Shown in pieces: positions 1-9,646 of a DNA stretch of 64,000 nucleotides. Origin of the DNA: Pirellulales bacterium (GTDB lineage Bacteria; Planctomycetota; Planctomycetia; Pirellulales; JAEUIK01); NCBI GenBank assembly GCA_019636335.1, contig JAHBXR010000009.1:124001-188000 (forward strand), written 5' to 3'. How positions within the stretch are numbered: the first letter of the stretch is position 1; each line of letters begins with the position of its first letter. The notes under the pieces are model-generated. The model was given only the letters and a program-made list of their open reading frames with translations, was not told the DNA's origin and searched no databases. The translations under genes and the position numbers were made by a program.

Positions 1-3000
1 GCCACGGTCCGCGCAGATTCTTGCACTTCACCCGCGGCTCGTGGCCGTAGACGGGGAGGTCGGGCAGCTCGTTGAGCGGCTTCAGCTCCAACCGCGCCAC
101 GAGATCCTCACGGCGGAAGGCGTTCTTCGCCACGCGGAACTTCAGTTCCAACAGCCAGGGATCTCCCGTGAGCGCGTGCAAGAACCAGCCATCGTTCTTT
201 TGCTCGCCGGCAACTTCGACCACCGTGCGGCTGTTCCAATCGGTCGGGCTGAAATCGGAGATCTCGTGGACGCGGTCGACCAGGCGCGCCAGGATGCGGC
301 CATCCCACTTGCACGGGGCGCCATTGCGCGCCACCCGGTCTACCGTGTGCCAGCGCCGACCATCGGCCTCCCACGGCATCTTCACGTCGCGGCCAACGTG
401 ATTGATGTCCACGTCCCCCTGGCGTTGGGCCTCCGCGGCGGCAAAATCGTACTGCTGTCGCGGCCGGTGAGGGCCGGCCTCGAGAACGGGCGCGAGGGCG
501 AGCCCCGTGTGACTCGTCAGCAGCAATTCCTTCCCGGCACCAGCTCGAGACTTGGACGCTTTCGATTTCGACGCCCGTTTACCGCTGCTCGCGGCGGCCT
601 GCTTCGCGTGCTCGGCCACCCTCTCGGGCGTGCCGGCCACGACGATCTGCCCGCCCCCTTCGCCCGCCTCCGGGCCGACGTCGATGATCCAGTCGGCTGT
701 CTTGATGACGTCCAAGTTGTGCTCCACGGCGACCACGGTGTTCCCCAATTCGACCAGCCGATTGAGCACGTCGAGCAGCTTGACCAGATCGTCGAAGTGC
801 AGCCCCGTGGTCGGTTCGTCGAGCAGGTAGAGCGTGCGTCCCGTGTCGGGCCGGGCCAGCTCGGCGGCCAGCTTCACGCGTTGCGACTCCCCCCCCGATA
901 GAGTCGGCGCGGCCTGGCCGAGTTGCAAGTAGTCGAGCCCCACGTCGCACAGCGTTTCGAGCACGCGGCGAATCTTGGGAATGTTCTCGAACAGTTCCGC
1001 CGCCTCGCGGCAGGTGAGCGACAGCACGTCCGCGATGCTCTGACCGCGATAGCGAATCGCCAGCGTCTCGGGATTGTAGCGCTGGCCACGGCACGTATCG
1101 CACTCGATCCAGATGTCGGGCAGAAAGTGCATCTCGACGCGAAGCTGACCGTTCCCCTCGCACGTCTCGCAGCGCCCCCCCGGCACGTTGAAGCTGAAAC
1201 GCCGCGACGTGTAGCCACGCAGCTTGGCATCGGGCAACTGCGCAAAGAGATTGCGAATCAGATCGAACACCCCCGTGTACGTGGCAGGGTTCGACGTGGG
1301 CGTGTTCCCCAACGGCTGCTGATCGACGCGGATCACCTTGTTGATATGCTCGAGGCCGCGTATCCCCTCGTGCGCGCCGGGAGTCGTGATCGAACGGTGC
1401 AGCACGCGGGCCAGCGCCTGGTAGAGCACATCATCGACCAGCGAGCTCTTACCCGAGCCACTCACGCCGGTCACCGCTGTGAGCGTACCGAGCGGAATCC
1501 GCAAATCGACATTCTTTAAGTTGTGATGCCGCGCGCCGAGTACTTCGAGCCAGGCGCCTCCCGGCGGAATGAATTCGCCCTCGGCCGCGATGAGGGGCGG
1601 GGCCGTGGCGCTCTTGCGCGTCCGCTGGGCGGCTGCCGTGGCCTTGGTCCCCTTCTTCGCCGGCTTTCCGTTGGTGGGTGCAGGGGGCGCCATGCGACGA
1701 TCCGTCGGCACCGGCACCGCCTTCGTTCCCGAAAGGTACGGCCCCGTCACCGAACCCTTGCGCTTCGCCACTTCCTCGGGCGTGCCACGCGCTACGATCT
1801 CGCCGCCGAGATAGCCCGCGCCAGGACCAAAATCGAGCAGGTGATCGGCGCCCGCCACGACCTCGCGATCGTGCTCGACCAAGAGCAACGTATTGCCGAG
1901 ATCGCGCAGCTTGTACAGCGCGTTCAACAACCGTTGATTGTCGCGCGGGTGCAGGCCAATCGTCGGCTCGTCGAGCACATAGAGCACGCCCGTCAGGCCG
2001 CTGCCGACCTGGCTGGCCAGACGAATGCGCTGCGCTTCGCCCCCCGATAGTGTCGGCGCGGGCCGCGCCACGGTGAGATACTCGAGCCCCACATCGACGA
2101 GGAAGCGTAGCCGGTTCAAGATCTCTCGCGTCAGCTCGCCGGCGATTTTGCGCTCGGTGGCCGACAACTTCAACGTATCGAAGAAGTGCAGCAACCGGCC
2201 CAGCGGCAAGCGGCACAGATCGTCGATCGTGCGATCGCGGAAGCGCACGGCGCCCGCATCGTCGCGCAAGCGGCTCCCCTCGCACGTCGTACACTCGACC
2301 TCGTCCACCAGGTTCTCGAGCGTGTAGCGCAGCGACGGCGACAGGCGCGATGCCTCTTCGAGCGCCGGAAACAAGCCTTTGAATTGGAAGCGGAACACCG
2401 GCGACTTGCCTGCCGCCGGCTTGCCATTCGGCCACACGGCGAACCATTCCTCCCCCGTGCCATGCAGCAACAAGCGGCGCTGCCGCGCGGGCAACTCACC
2501 AAAGGGGACGTCGAGCGGAATGCCCGTTTGCGCGGAGAGCGCTGCCAGCATGGCTTGCGACATGTCGCGAGAGAGATTGGGCCAGAGATCGATCGCCCCC
2601 TCGGCCAGCGTGCGCTGCGCGGAGACCAGCGCCGCGACGTTCGTGCCCATCTGCACGCCCAACCCCTGGCACGACGGGCACCAGCCCAGCGAGCTATTGA
2701 ACGAGAAGGCGTGCGGCGTCAGCGGCTCGAAGCTGCGTCCGCACGAATCGCACGCAAAGTGCTGACTGTGAATCTCCTGCCGCCACTTCGCCTCGGGCAA
2801 TTGATCGTCGGGATAGGCCACGTTCATCACGCCGCGCCCTACCGCCAACGCGTTCTCGACACTTTCCGCAATGCGGCGGCGCGACTCCGGCTTCACCACG
2901 ATGCGATCGACCACCACCTCGACCTTGTGCTTGCGCCGGCGATCGATCGTCGGCGGACTGTCGAGCGAGTGGGTCTCGCTGTCGATGCGCACGCGGGCAT

Positions 3001-6000
3001 AGCCCTTGCCGCGCAGCTCTTCCCACAGCGGTTCGTACTTTTCGCCGACGGCAATCTCGATCGGCGCGAGCAGAAACAGCTTCGTGCCGGGTTCGTGCGC
3101 AAGAATCTTGTCGGTAATCTCGTCCGACGTCTGCGTCCCGATCGGCAAATCGCAGTCGGGGCAGCGTGGCTCGCCCAAACGCGCGAAGAGCACGCGCAGG
3201 TAGTCGTAGATCTCCGTCACCGTGCCGACCGTCGAACGGGGCGTGTTGCCCATGTTCTTCTGCTCGATCGCGATCGCCGGCGACAGGCCGCTGATGTGAT
3301 CGAGTTGCGGCTTCTGCATCTGGCTGACGAACTGCCGCGCGTACGAGCTGAGACTCTCGACGTAGCGGCGCTGACCTTCGGCATAGACGGTGTCCATCGC
3401 CAGCGAACTCTTGCCCGAACCGGAAAGGCCGCAGCAAACCGTCATCTGGTCGCGCGGAATGCTGACGTCCACGCCTTTCAGATTGTGCTGCCGGGCGCCC
3501 TGGACTTCGATCGAACGCGCCAGCAGATTCTCGCGCCGCTTGCTGCCGTTCTTCGTCTTTTGAGTCGACTTGGCGACCGGCGCGCGCGGCTTGAGCAGCG
3601 GCGCCAGGGCCCGGCCCGTGTGCGACTCTTTCACCGCGGCGACTTCCTCGGGCGTGCCGGTGGCGATGATGCGTCCGCCGCCGGCGCCACCTTCGGGGCC
3701 GAGATCGACGATCCAGTCGGCCGTCTTGATGACGTCGAGATTGTGTTCCACCACCAGCACCGTATTGCCCGCGGCGACAAAGCCTTGCAACACTTCGAGC
3801 AGCAGGCGGATATCGGCAAAGTGCAGCCCGGTCGTCGGCTCGTCGAGCAAATAAAGCGTCTTGCCGGTGCTCTTCTTCACCAGCTCGCGCGCGAGCTTGA
3901 CGCGCTGCGCCTCGCCCCCCGAGAGCGTCGGCGACGGCTGCCCCAGCTTAAGGTAGTCGAGCCCCACGTCGTGCAGCGTTTGCAGCTTGCGCCGCACGTC
4001 GGGGATGTTCTCGAAATGCGCGAGTGCTTGCTGGATGTCCATGTCCAGCACGTCGGCAATCGACTTGCCCTTGTACAACACCTGCAGCGTCTCGCGATTG
4101 AAGCGTTTTCCCTCGCACACGGGGCAGGTGACCCAGATGTCGGCCAGGAAATCCATCTCCAGCTTGTTCGCGCCGTTCCCCTCGCACGCCTCGCAGCGCC
4201 CGCCGGCCACATTGAAGCTGAAACGCCCCGGCTTGTAGCCGCGCGTCTTCGAGTCGGGGAGCTTGGTGTACAGATCGCGAATGTCGTCGAGCAGCTTGAT
4301 GTACGTGGCCGGATTCGAGCGCGGCGTGCGGCCGATCGGCGATTGATCGATCGCAATCAGCTTGTCGAGATGCTCGATTCCCTCGATCGCGCGAAACTTG
4401 CCCGGCTCCCCTTCGCCGCCGTTGAGATCGCGGCGCAGCACCTCGGAGAGGACGTCGTTCACCAGCGAGCTCTTGCCCGAGCCCGAGACCCCCGTCACGC
4501 AGACAAACGTGCCGAGCGGGATCTCGGCATCGACGTTCTTCAGGTTGTTGTGTTCGGCGCCGAGGATGCGCAGCCGCTTCTCGCCGGGCTGCCGCCGCTC
4601 GGTGGGAATGGCAATCTCGAGATTCCCCGCCAGATACTGGCCCGTCAGGCTGCGGTCGTTGGCGGCGACCTCCTCGGGCGATCCCTTGGCCACGACTTCA
4701 CCCCCGCGCACGCCCGGCCCGGGACCAAAGTCGATCACGTGGTCGGCGGCACGCATCGTGTCTTCGTCGTGCTCGACGACGACCACGGTGTTCCCCATGT
4801 CGCGCAGGCGGGTCAGCGTGTCGATCAGGCGCTGATTATCGCGGGGATGCAGCCCGATCGAAGGCTCGTCGAGAATGTAGAGCACGCCCACCAGGCCGCT
4901 GCCGATCTGGCCCGCCAGCCGGATGCGTTGCGATTCTCCCCCCGAGAGAGTCGGCGCCGCGCGGTGCAGCGTCAGGTAATCCAATCCCACGTCGAGCAAA
5001 AAGCCGAGCCGGCCCCGAATCTCCTTCAACACCTCGCCGGCGATGATCTGCCCCGTCTTGTCGAGCTCGAGCGCGCTGAAAAACGCCACCGCGTCCGACA
5101 CCGCGAGCGCGCATACCTCGGGCAAGGTTCGCGAGCGGCGCTCACCGAAGCTCTCGTGCGATGTCGTCACCCTTACGGCTCGTGCCTGCGGGTTCAGACG
5201 CGCCCCCTCGCAATCGACGCAGCCGACGACGCTCATGTACTTCTCGAGCGCGCGACGCTGCATGCCGCTTTTCGTACTGCGATGCTTCGACAGCAGCTCG
5301 GGGATGACCCCCTCGTACTTGCCGCCATACTTGTGGCCGTTCGCGCCGTTGCGCCAGGTGTAGGTGATGTGCAGGTCGCCCGTGCCCCACAGCAAGGCGT
5401 GCTGCAGCTTGGGGTCGAGCTCGTTCCAGGGGGTCTCGAGAATCGAGCCAGGCTCGAGATCGCCGACGCGCTCGAGCGTCTCGGCCACCCCCTGGTAGAT
5501 GTGCCGCCGCCAGCGCCCCATGTCGCGCCAGGGACCGATCAGCTCGATCGCCCCTTGTTTGAAGCTCTGCTCCGCGTCCGTCACCAACAGTTCAGGATCG
5601 AAACTGTAGACCTCTCCCAATCCGTCGCAACGGGGGCACATGCCCTGTGGGCTGTTGAAACTGAACAACTGCGGGCTGGGCGCTTCAAAGCTTTTGTCGC
5701 AGTGCGTACACGCATAGTGGGCCGAAAGATGCAGATCTTCGCTGGCCTCGGCCGGCAGGCGCACGTCGTCCCCCTCGGCCTCCTCGCTCGTCGGACGGCG
5801 CCCGCCACCGCCATCCGGCTCGAGCGAGACGATCAGGTTGCCACCCCCCAGCTTGAGCGCCAGCTCGACCGCCTCGGCCAGCCGGTTGCGCGTCGTGCTG
5901 CCGGCAGCGAGCCGGTCGACGACCACCTCGATCGTGTGCCGCATCTGGCGGTCGAGATTCAAATCGTCGGAAAGCGATACCACGTCGCCATCGACCCGGG

Positions 6001-6535
6001 CCCGCACGAAACCCTGCTTCAACAGATCCGTGAAGAGGTCGCGATGCTCACCCTTCTGCGCCTTGATGAGCGGAGCGAGAATCGCGTACTTGCGCCCCTT
6101 GGGCAACGACTCGATGCGGGCCAAAATCTGCTCGCGGCTCTGCGCCGTGATCGGCCGGCCGCAGCTTGGGCAATGCCCCTGGCCCACCCGCGCAAACAGC
6201 ACCCGCAGGTAGTCGTAGATCTCGGTAATCGTGCCCACCGTCGAGCGAGGATTCTGGCCGCTCGACTTCTGCGCGATCGAGATCGACGGGCTCAACCCCG
6301 AGATGTGGTCCACGTCGGGCTTGGGCATTTGCCCCAAGAACTGCCGGGCAAAGCTCGAAAGACTCTCCACGTAGCGGCGCTGACCCTCGGCGTAGAGGGT
6401 ATCGAACGCCAGCGAGCTCTTGCCCGAGCCACTCACCCCCGTCAGGCAGATGAGCTGGTTGCGTGGCAGAACGAGATCGACGTCCCGCAAGTTGTGCTCG
6501 CGGGCGCCGCGTATTTCGATATCGGAAGCGGCCAT
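1..6535 (-). CDS. uvrA: Tandem-fused excinuclease ABC subunit A (UvrA-UvrA), 3' end outside window
   Basis: This is the damage-recognition ATPase of nucleotide excision repair. At least 2178 residues lie in the window, against roughly 950 for ordinary UvrA. I read it in one uninterrupted frame from an ATG at 6535 ([15 protein letters not shown]). Four Walker A loops of GVSGSGKSS type have their lysines at about residues 39, 688, 1042 and 1696, so two complete two-ATPase UvrA units are fused head to tail. Each unit has its zinc-binding CxxC pairs ([30 protein letters not shown] in copy 1; [29 protein letters not shown] in copy 2) and LSGGE signatures. The copies differ clearly, so the duplication is old. 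A further 210 or more residues follow from about residue 1968, after a Lys/Ser/Ala-rich linker; this tail has no UvrA motif and continues past the left edge. The function of a fused dimer is inferred. Confidence 0.95.
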   Translation of the reverse strand, partial: MAASDIEIRGAREHNLRDVDLVLPRNQLICLTGVSGSGKSSLAFDTLYAEGQRRYVESLSSFARQFLGQMPKPDVDHISGLSPSISIAQKSSGQNPRSTVGTITEIYDYLRVLFARVGQGHCPSCGRPITAQSREQILARIESLPKGRKYAILAPLIKAQKGEHRDLFTDLLKQGFVRARVDGDVVSLSDDLNLDRQMRHTIEVVVDRLAAGSTTRNRLAEAVELALKLGGGNLIVSLEPDGGGGRRPTSEEAEGDDVRLPAEASEDLHLSAHYACTHCDKSFEAPSPQLFSFNSPQGMCPRCDGLGEVYSFDPELLVTDAEQSFKQGAIELIGPWRDMGRWRRHIYQGVAETLERVGDLEPGSILETPWNELDPKLQHALLWGTGDLHITYTWRNGANGHKYGGKYEGVIPELLSKHRSTKSGMQRRALEKYMSVVGCVDCEGARLNPQARAVRVTTSHESFGERRSRTLPEVCALAVSDAVAFFSALELDKTGQIIAGEVLKEIRGRLGFLLDVGLDYLTLHRAAPTLSGGESQRIRLAGQIGSGLVGVLYILDEPSIGLHPRDNQRLIDTLTRLRDMGNTVVVVEHDEDTMRAADHVIDFGPGPGVRGGEVVAKGSPEEVAANDRSLTGQYLAGNLEIAIPTERRQPGEKRLRILGAEHNNLKNVDAEIPLGTFVCVTGVSGSGKSSLVNDVLSEVLRRDLNGGEGEPGKFRAIEGIEHLDKLIAIDQSPIGRTPRSNPATYIKLLDDIRDLYTKLPDSKTRGYKPGRFSFNVAGGRCEACEGNGANKLEMDFLADIWVTCPVCEGKRFNRETLQVLYKGKSIADVLDMDIQQALAHFENIPDVRRKLQTLHDVGLDYLKLGQPSPTLSGGEAQRVKLARELVKKSTGKTLYLLDEPTTGLHFADIRLLLEVLQGFVAAGNTVLVVEHNLDVIKTADWIVDLGPEGGAGGGRIIATGTPEEVAAVKESHTGRALAPLLKPRAPVAKSTQKTKNGSKRRENLLARSIEVQGARQHNLKGVDVSIPRDQMTVCCGLSGSGKSSLAMDTVYAEGQRRYVESLSSYARQFVSQMQKPQLDHISGLSPAIAIEQKNMGNTPRSTVGTVTEIYDYLRVLFARLGEPRCPDCDLPIGTQTSDEITDKILAHEPGTKLFLLAPIEIAVGEKYEPLWEELRGKGYARVRIDSETHSLDSPPTIDRRRKHKVEVVVDRIVVKPESRRRIAESVENALAVGRGVMNVAYPDDQLPEAKWRQEIHSQHFACDSCGRSFEPLTPHAFSFNSSLGWCPSCQGLGVQMGTNVAALVSAQRTLAEGAIDLWPNLSRDMSQAMLAALSAQTGIPLDVPFGELPARQRRLLLHGTGEEWFAVWPNGKPAAGKSPVFRFQFKGLFPALEEASRLSPSLRYTLENLVDEVECTTCEGSRLRDDAGAVRFRDRTIDDLCRLPLGRLLHFFDTLKLSATERKIAGELTREILNRLRFLVDVGLEYLTVARPAPTLSGGEAQRIRLASQVGSGLTGVLYVLDEPTIGLHPRDNQRLLNALYKLRDLGNTLLLVEHDREVVAGADHLLDFGPGAGYLGGEIVARGTPEEVAKRKGSVTGPYLSGTKAVPVPTDRRMAPPAPTNGKPAKKGTKATAAAQRTRKSATAPPLIAAEGEFIPPGGAWLEVLGARHHNLKNVDLRIPLGTLTAVTGVSGSGKSSLVDDVLYQALARVLHRSITTPGAHEGIRGLEHINKVIRVDQQPLGNTPTSNPATYTGVFDLIRNLFAQLPDAKLRGYTSRRFSFNVPGGRCETCEGNGQLRVEMHFLPDIWIECDTCRGQRYNPETLAIRYRGQSIADVLSLTCREAAELFENIPKIRRVLETLCDVGLDYLQLGQAAPTLSGGESQRVKLAAELARPDTGRTLYLLDEPTTGLHFDDLVKLLDVLNRLVELGNTVVAVEHNLDVIKTADWIIDVGPEAGEGGGQIVVAGTPERVAEHAKQAAASSGKRASKSKASKSRAGAGKELLLTSHTGLALAPVLEAGPHRPRQQYDFAAAEAQRQGDVDINHVGRDVKMPWEADGRRWHTVDRVARNGAPCKWDGRILARLVDRVHEISDFSPTDWNSRTVVEVAGEQKNDGWFLHALTGDPWLLELKFRVAKNAFRREDLVARLELKPLNELPDLPVYGHEPRVKCKNLRGPW

Positions 6536-6677
6536 CGGCGCAGGCGAGGGGGTCGAGGGGGAGAACCAGGTCCGTCCGGAACAAAGGCGGGTAACGGATT
6601 GTAGGAGGCCGGGTACACCTTGGGCAAGGAAGCCCCCGGCGTGCTCGTTCCGCTGACGCCGAACCGCCCGTGGCTGC

Positions 6678-6683
6678 TATACT
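6678..6683 (+). promoter_or_regulatory. Candidate -10 (TATACT) for the GTPase gene
   Basis: TATACT lies 50 bp before the GTPase start, in the 198-bp divergent gap with uvrA. No good -35 hexamer stands at 16-18 bp; CTGACG at 6652-6657 is the nearest match but is 20 bp away. It falls inside the in-frame extension of the open frame, which favours the later ATG at 6734 over the one at 6620. Confidence 0.35.
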
Positions 6684-6733
6684 TAAAACAAAGCGGAATT
6701 CGAGTTTTACGACCGCGAGAGTGTCGACAGGCG

Positions 6734-8584
6734 ATGCCGTTGGATTTTCATTCCTGGGCCGAGCGCGTGAGGCGTCTCGACCGTGCGCTCGTGGCGCTCG
6801 AGCCCGAGGCGGCTCGCGTTGGCGTGTCCCCACCCGCGGGGGAGCCCTGGTACGAGCTGCTGGCCCACAAACTGCGGCCCCAGCTCGAAGCCGAGCCACT
6901 TCTAGTCGTGGCGGTCGTCGGCGGAACGAACATCGGCAAGTCGCTCATCTTCAACCATCTGGCCGGCGAAATGGCCAGTGGCGTCAGCCCGCTGGCGGCC
7001 GGCACCAAGCACCCCGTCTGCCTCGTTCCCCCCGGCTTTGCCGACACCGAGCTGCTCGCGCGCATGTTCGAGGGCTTCGAGCTCGACCCATGGCATTCGG
7101 CCGAGGATCCGCTCGAAGCGAGCGATACGCACCGGCTGTTCTGGCGCACCGGGCAGCACGTGCCCGACCGGCTGCTCCTCCTCGATACGCCCGACATCGA
7201 CTCCGACGCCGTGGTCAATTGGCAGCGTGCCGCGTACATCCGTCAGGCCTCGGACGTGCTGGTCGTGATTCTCACGCAGCAGAAATACAACGACGCTGCG
7301 GTAAAGCAGTTCCTGCGCGAGGCCGTCCGAGCCGACAAGGCGATCGTGCTGGTCTTCAACCAGGTCGATCTCGCCGGCGATCAAGATGTTTGGCCCCACT
7401 GGCTGGGCACCGTCCGCGAGGCCACCGGTGGCTCGGCCGAGCACGTCTACGTCGCGCCCTACGATCGCGAAGCGGCCCGCCAACTTGCCTTGCCCTTCTA
7501 CGAGGTTGGCGCCGATGGTCGCGGCGCCGTGGGGGCGCCCAGCTCCTTGCGCAGCGATCTGGCCTCGCTCCACTTCGATGCCATCAAGATCCGCACCTTT
7601 CGTGGCGCCCTGGCCGAGGTACTCGATCCCGCGCATGGGGCCCCCGCGTATCTCGCGCGGATCCGACAGGGCGCCGGTGAGTTTTCGGCCGCGGCGACCG
7701 CACTCTCGGCCGCCGAGATGGCCCGCGTGCAATGGCCCTCGCTGCCGATCGGCATCTTCGTCGACGAGATTCGCACCTGGTGGGACAGCCACCGCAGCGG
7801 CTGGTCGCGTGCCGTGCATGGCGTCTATCACACCATCGGCGAGGGATTGAGCTGGCCGGTGCGTGTCGCCTGGCGGCAATTGGCCTCGGACACGACCGAT
7901 CCGCTCGAAACCTTTCGTCACAACGAGCGCGATGCCGTCGTGCTGGCGGTCGAGAAGTTGATTGGCGAGTTGGAACGCCTGGCCGAAGTGGGCAACGACA
8001 CGCTTCGTCCGCGCTTGAAGCCGCTCTTGCGCGGCGAGGCCCGTAGCGAACTACTCGCGCGCGTTGAAGCCGCGCACGCCGCATTACCGCCGATCGACGA
8101 CGACTATCGTGCGTTTCTGCGCGCGGAGCTGGATCAGTGGTCGCTCGATAATCCCCGCGCGGTGAGCTTTCTGCGATCGTTCGATCACGTGATGGCCGTG
8201 GCGCGGCCGGCTATCACCGTTTCGCTCGCCGTGAGTGGCTGGATCGTCGCCGGGGGGATCGTCCACGACGCCGCCGTGCAGGCCGCCGGCCATACCGCCT
8301 CGCAATTGGCGACCGAAGCCGCCATCACCGGAGGCATCACCGGCGGAGGCGAACTGCTCGTCAACACCACGGGCGAAGGGGTCCGCCGCACCGCCGCCCG
8401 CCTGTTCCGCCGCCTGCAAACCGGCTACGCCCAGCGCCGCGCCGCCTGGCTCGCCGGCTGGCTCGAACGCGAGCTATTGGGCGACCTGCTCGCCGATCTC
8501 CGTCGCGGAGCCGAGACCCCGCAGTCGGCCGCGTACCAGGAAGCCACGGCGGCTGTGGCGGGACTACAAAGCTTAAGTGCATAG
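6734..8584 (+). CDS. Dynamin-like/50S-type GTPase with C-terminal membrane-insertion segment
   Basis: This is a 616-residue P-loop GTPase. G1 is GGTNIGKS (residues 63-70), G3 is DTPDID (151-156) and G4 is NQVD (209-212). The region between G1 and G3 is longer than in Ras-like proteins, as in dynamin/YjdA-type GTPases. Residues about 485-535 form a long hydrophobic, glycine- and alanine-rich stretch that could insert into membrane, followed by an Arg-rich amphipathic tail. An in-frame ATG at 6620 would add 38 residues but covers a TATACT element, so 6734 is preferred. It is divergent from uvrA. The molecular role is unknown; membrane remodelling or stress-linked GTPase function is only inferred from architecture. 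Confidence 0.8.
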   Translation: MPLDFHSWAERVRRLDRALVALEPEAARVGVSPPAGEPWYELLAHKLRPQLEAEPLLVVAVVGGTNIGKSLIFNHLAGEMASGVSPLAAGTKHPVCLVPPGFADTELLARMFEGFELDPWHSAEDPLEASDTHRLFWRTGQHVPDRLLLLDTPDIDSDAVVNWQRAAYIRQASDVLVVILTQQKYNDAAVKQFLREAVRADKAIVLVFNQVDLAGDQDVWPHWLGTVREATGGSAEHVYVAPYDREAARQLALPFYEVGADGRGAVGAPSSLRSDLASLHFDAIKIRTFRGALAEVLDPAHGAPAYLARIRQGAGEFSAAATALSAAEMARVQWPSLPIGIFVDEIRTWWDSHRSGWSRAVHGVYHTIGEGLSWPVRVAWRQLASDTTDPLETFRHNERDAVVLAVEKLIGELERLAEVGNDTLRPRLKPLLRGEARSELLARVEAAHAALPPIDDDYRAFLRAELDQWSLDNPRAVSFLRSFDHVMAVARPAITVSLAVSGWIVAGGIVHDAAVQAAGHTASQLATEAAITGGITGGGELLVNTTGEGVRRTAARLFRRLQTGYAQRRAAWLAGWLERELLGDLLADLRRGAETPQSAAYQEATAAVAGLQSLSA

Positions 8585-8594
8585 AGAGTCACTA

Positions 8595-9086
8595 ATGAAG
8601 GTGACAACCGCATACATCCTCGCTGATAAAGCATTGAATCAGCCCTGCGGCCAGATGTGTGTCGATTGGGCGATCTCGATGCTGGAGACTGGGCGCGACG
8701 GCCAATTCCTGACGAGACTCGCGGGAATGCAACCACCGTTCAACCACTTCGAGTTGGCTGACTTGCGAGATCGGGTACTGCAGGAGCAAGGAATACGAGA
8801 ATTAAACGGCCCGATGGCGGTACATGCATTCGCCGCTGAGCGGCTGCGACTTGCATTAGCCGGCGATATTGAGCTAATTGCTGCGGTCGAAACCATCAAG
8901 GAATTGTGCATTGCGCTGGATTACATCAAGGAACTCTACGACTTTTATCTCTTATTCTGGGCTTATGAAGACCTGCGTAACTCGGATGTCCAGTATTACT
9001 GGCCAGACGCCACGCGCGAGAATATCGATGAAATCATCCGTCAACGCGCTGCGCAATTCTTGGAAAACTCTCAGGAGCTATGTTGA
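8595..9086 (+). CDS. Hypothetical protein (163 aa)
   Basis: I do not recognise a family. The product is acidic, soluble and apparently helical, with no signal peptide. Cysteines are at QPCGQMC near the N-terminus and at the last residue. Codon use is visibly more AT-rich than in the GTPase and asparagine synthetase genes around it, which suggests later acquisition. ATG 8595 lies 10 bp after the GTPase stop; an alternative ATG at 8577 overlaps the GTPase end and adds six residues. A 31-codon frame begins at 9079, overlapping the stop, and looks like chance. Confidence 0.6.
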   Translation: MKVTTAYILADKALNQPCGQMCVDWAISMLETGRDGQFLTRLAGMQPPFNHFELADLRDRVLQEQGIRELNGPMAVHAFAAERLRLALAGDIELIAAVETIKELCIALDYIKELYDFYLLFWAYEDLRNSDVQYYWPDATRENIDEIIRQRAAQFLENSQELC

Positions 9087-9181
9087 TTGAACAACTGCTC
9101 CGCCGTGATGACGGGAAGTTCGGCGTCGAGCATTACCTGAAGAGTTCGTCAGGAACTGTGACGAAGTGGAGATGAATCCCC

Positions 9182-9532
9182 ATGGCGCAAAGCATCGGCA
9201 AACGCATCCTGCGAGGTTTGCAGGAATTCAATGAGGCGCTCGAGAATGACGATCAACTGGCCAAGAAGCTGACCGGCCGCGAGGTCGTGCTCGATCTCAA
9301 GCCCACGCGTTATACGGCAAAACGCGTCAAGGAAACGCGTCAACTGCTCGAGGTAAGTCAGTTGGTGTTCGCCCAATTCCTAGGCGTCAAGGTCTCGACG
9401 CTGCAGAAGTGGGAACAGGGCCGCCAACAGCCTGAGGCGATCGCCGGCCGGTTTCTCGACGAAATCCGATTGAACCCGGATTACTGGCGAGACCGCCTGA
9501 GAAAGTCTCTTCGTATCAAAGCCGCCAGCTAG
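9182..9532 (+). CDS. HigA/NadS-like HTH antitoxin or transcriptional regulator (no toxin partner seen)
   Basis: This is a 116-residue protein with a C-terminal XRE-type helix-turn-helix. The segment VKETRQLLEVSQLVFAQFLG and the following VSTLQKWEQGRQQP are typical of NadS/HigA2-type antitoxins of RelE/HigB pairs. The first 50 residues are a helical arm rich in charged residues. In this family the toxin normally lies just upstream, but the preceding gene (8595-9086) is not RelE-like and the 95 bp between them holds no full-length toxin frame. It is therefore either an orphan antitoxin recruited as a regulator or the survivor of a decayed pair. Family assignment is fairly secure; the role is not. 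Confidence 0.75.
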   Translation: MAQSIGKRILRGLQEFNEALENDDQLAKKLTGREVVLDLKPTRYTAKRVKETRQLLEVSQLVFAQFLGVKVSTLQKWEQGRQQPEAIAGRFLDEIRLNPDYWRDRLRKSLRIKAAS

Positions 9533-9646
9533 TCGCCGCGCCCGTTGACTCGCCCCTCGCGCCCGATTCAACTCAGGGGTCGCTCGCCGCCACTCGGCGG
9601 CACATTCGTGGCGCTCGACTTCGTTGGGGCACGGCAGGGGAAATCC

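Noticed and set aside
2186..6604. A 1472-codon open frame on the + strand
   Set aside because: It is antisense to uvrA. The opposite strand has continuous UvrA motifs; the + product is Arg/His/Leu/Asp-rich with no domain. High GC at third positions removes antisense stops.
9079..9174. A 31-codon frame just before the HTH gene as a toxin
   Set aside because: It is too short for RelE/HigB, has no family pattern, and overlaps the preceding stop.
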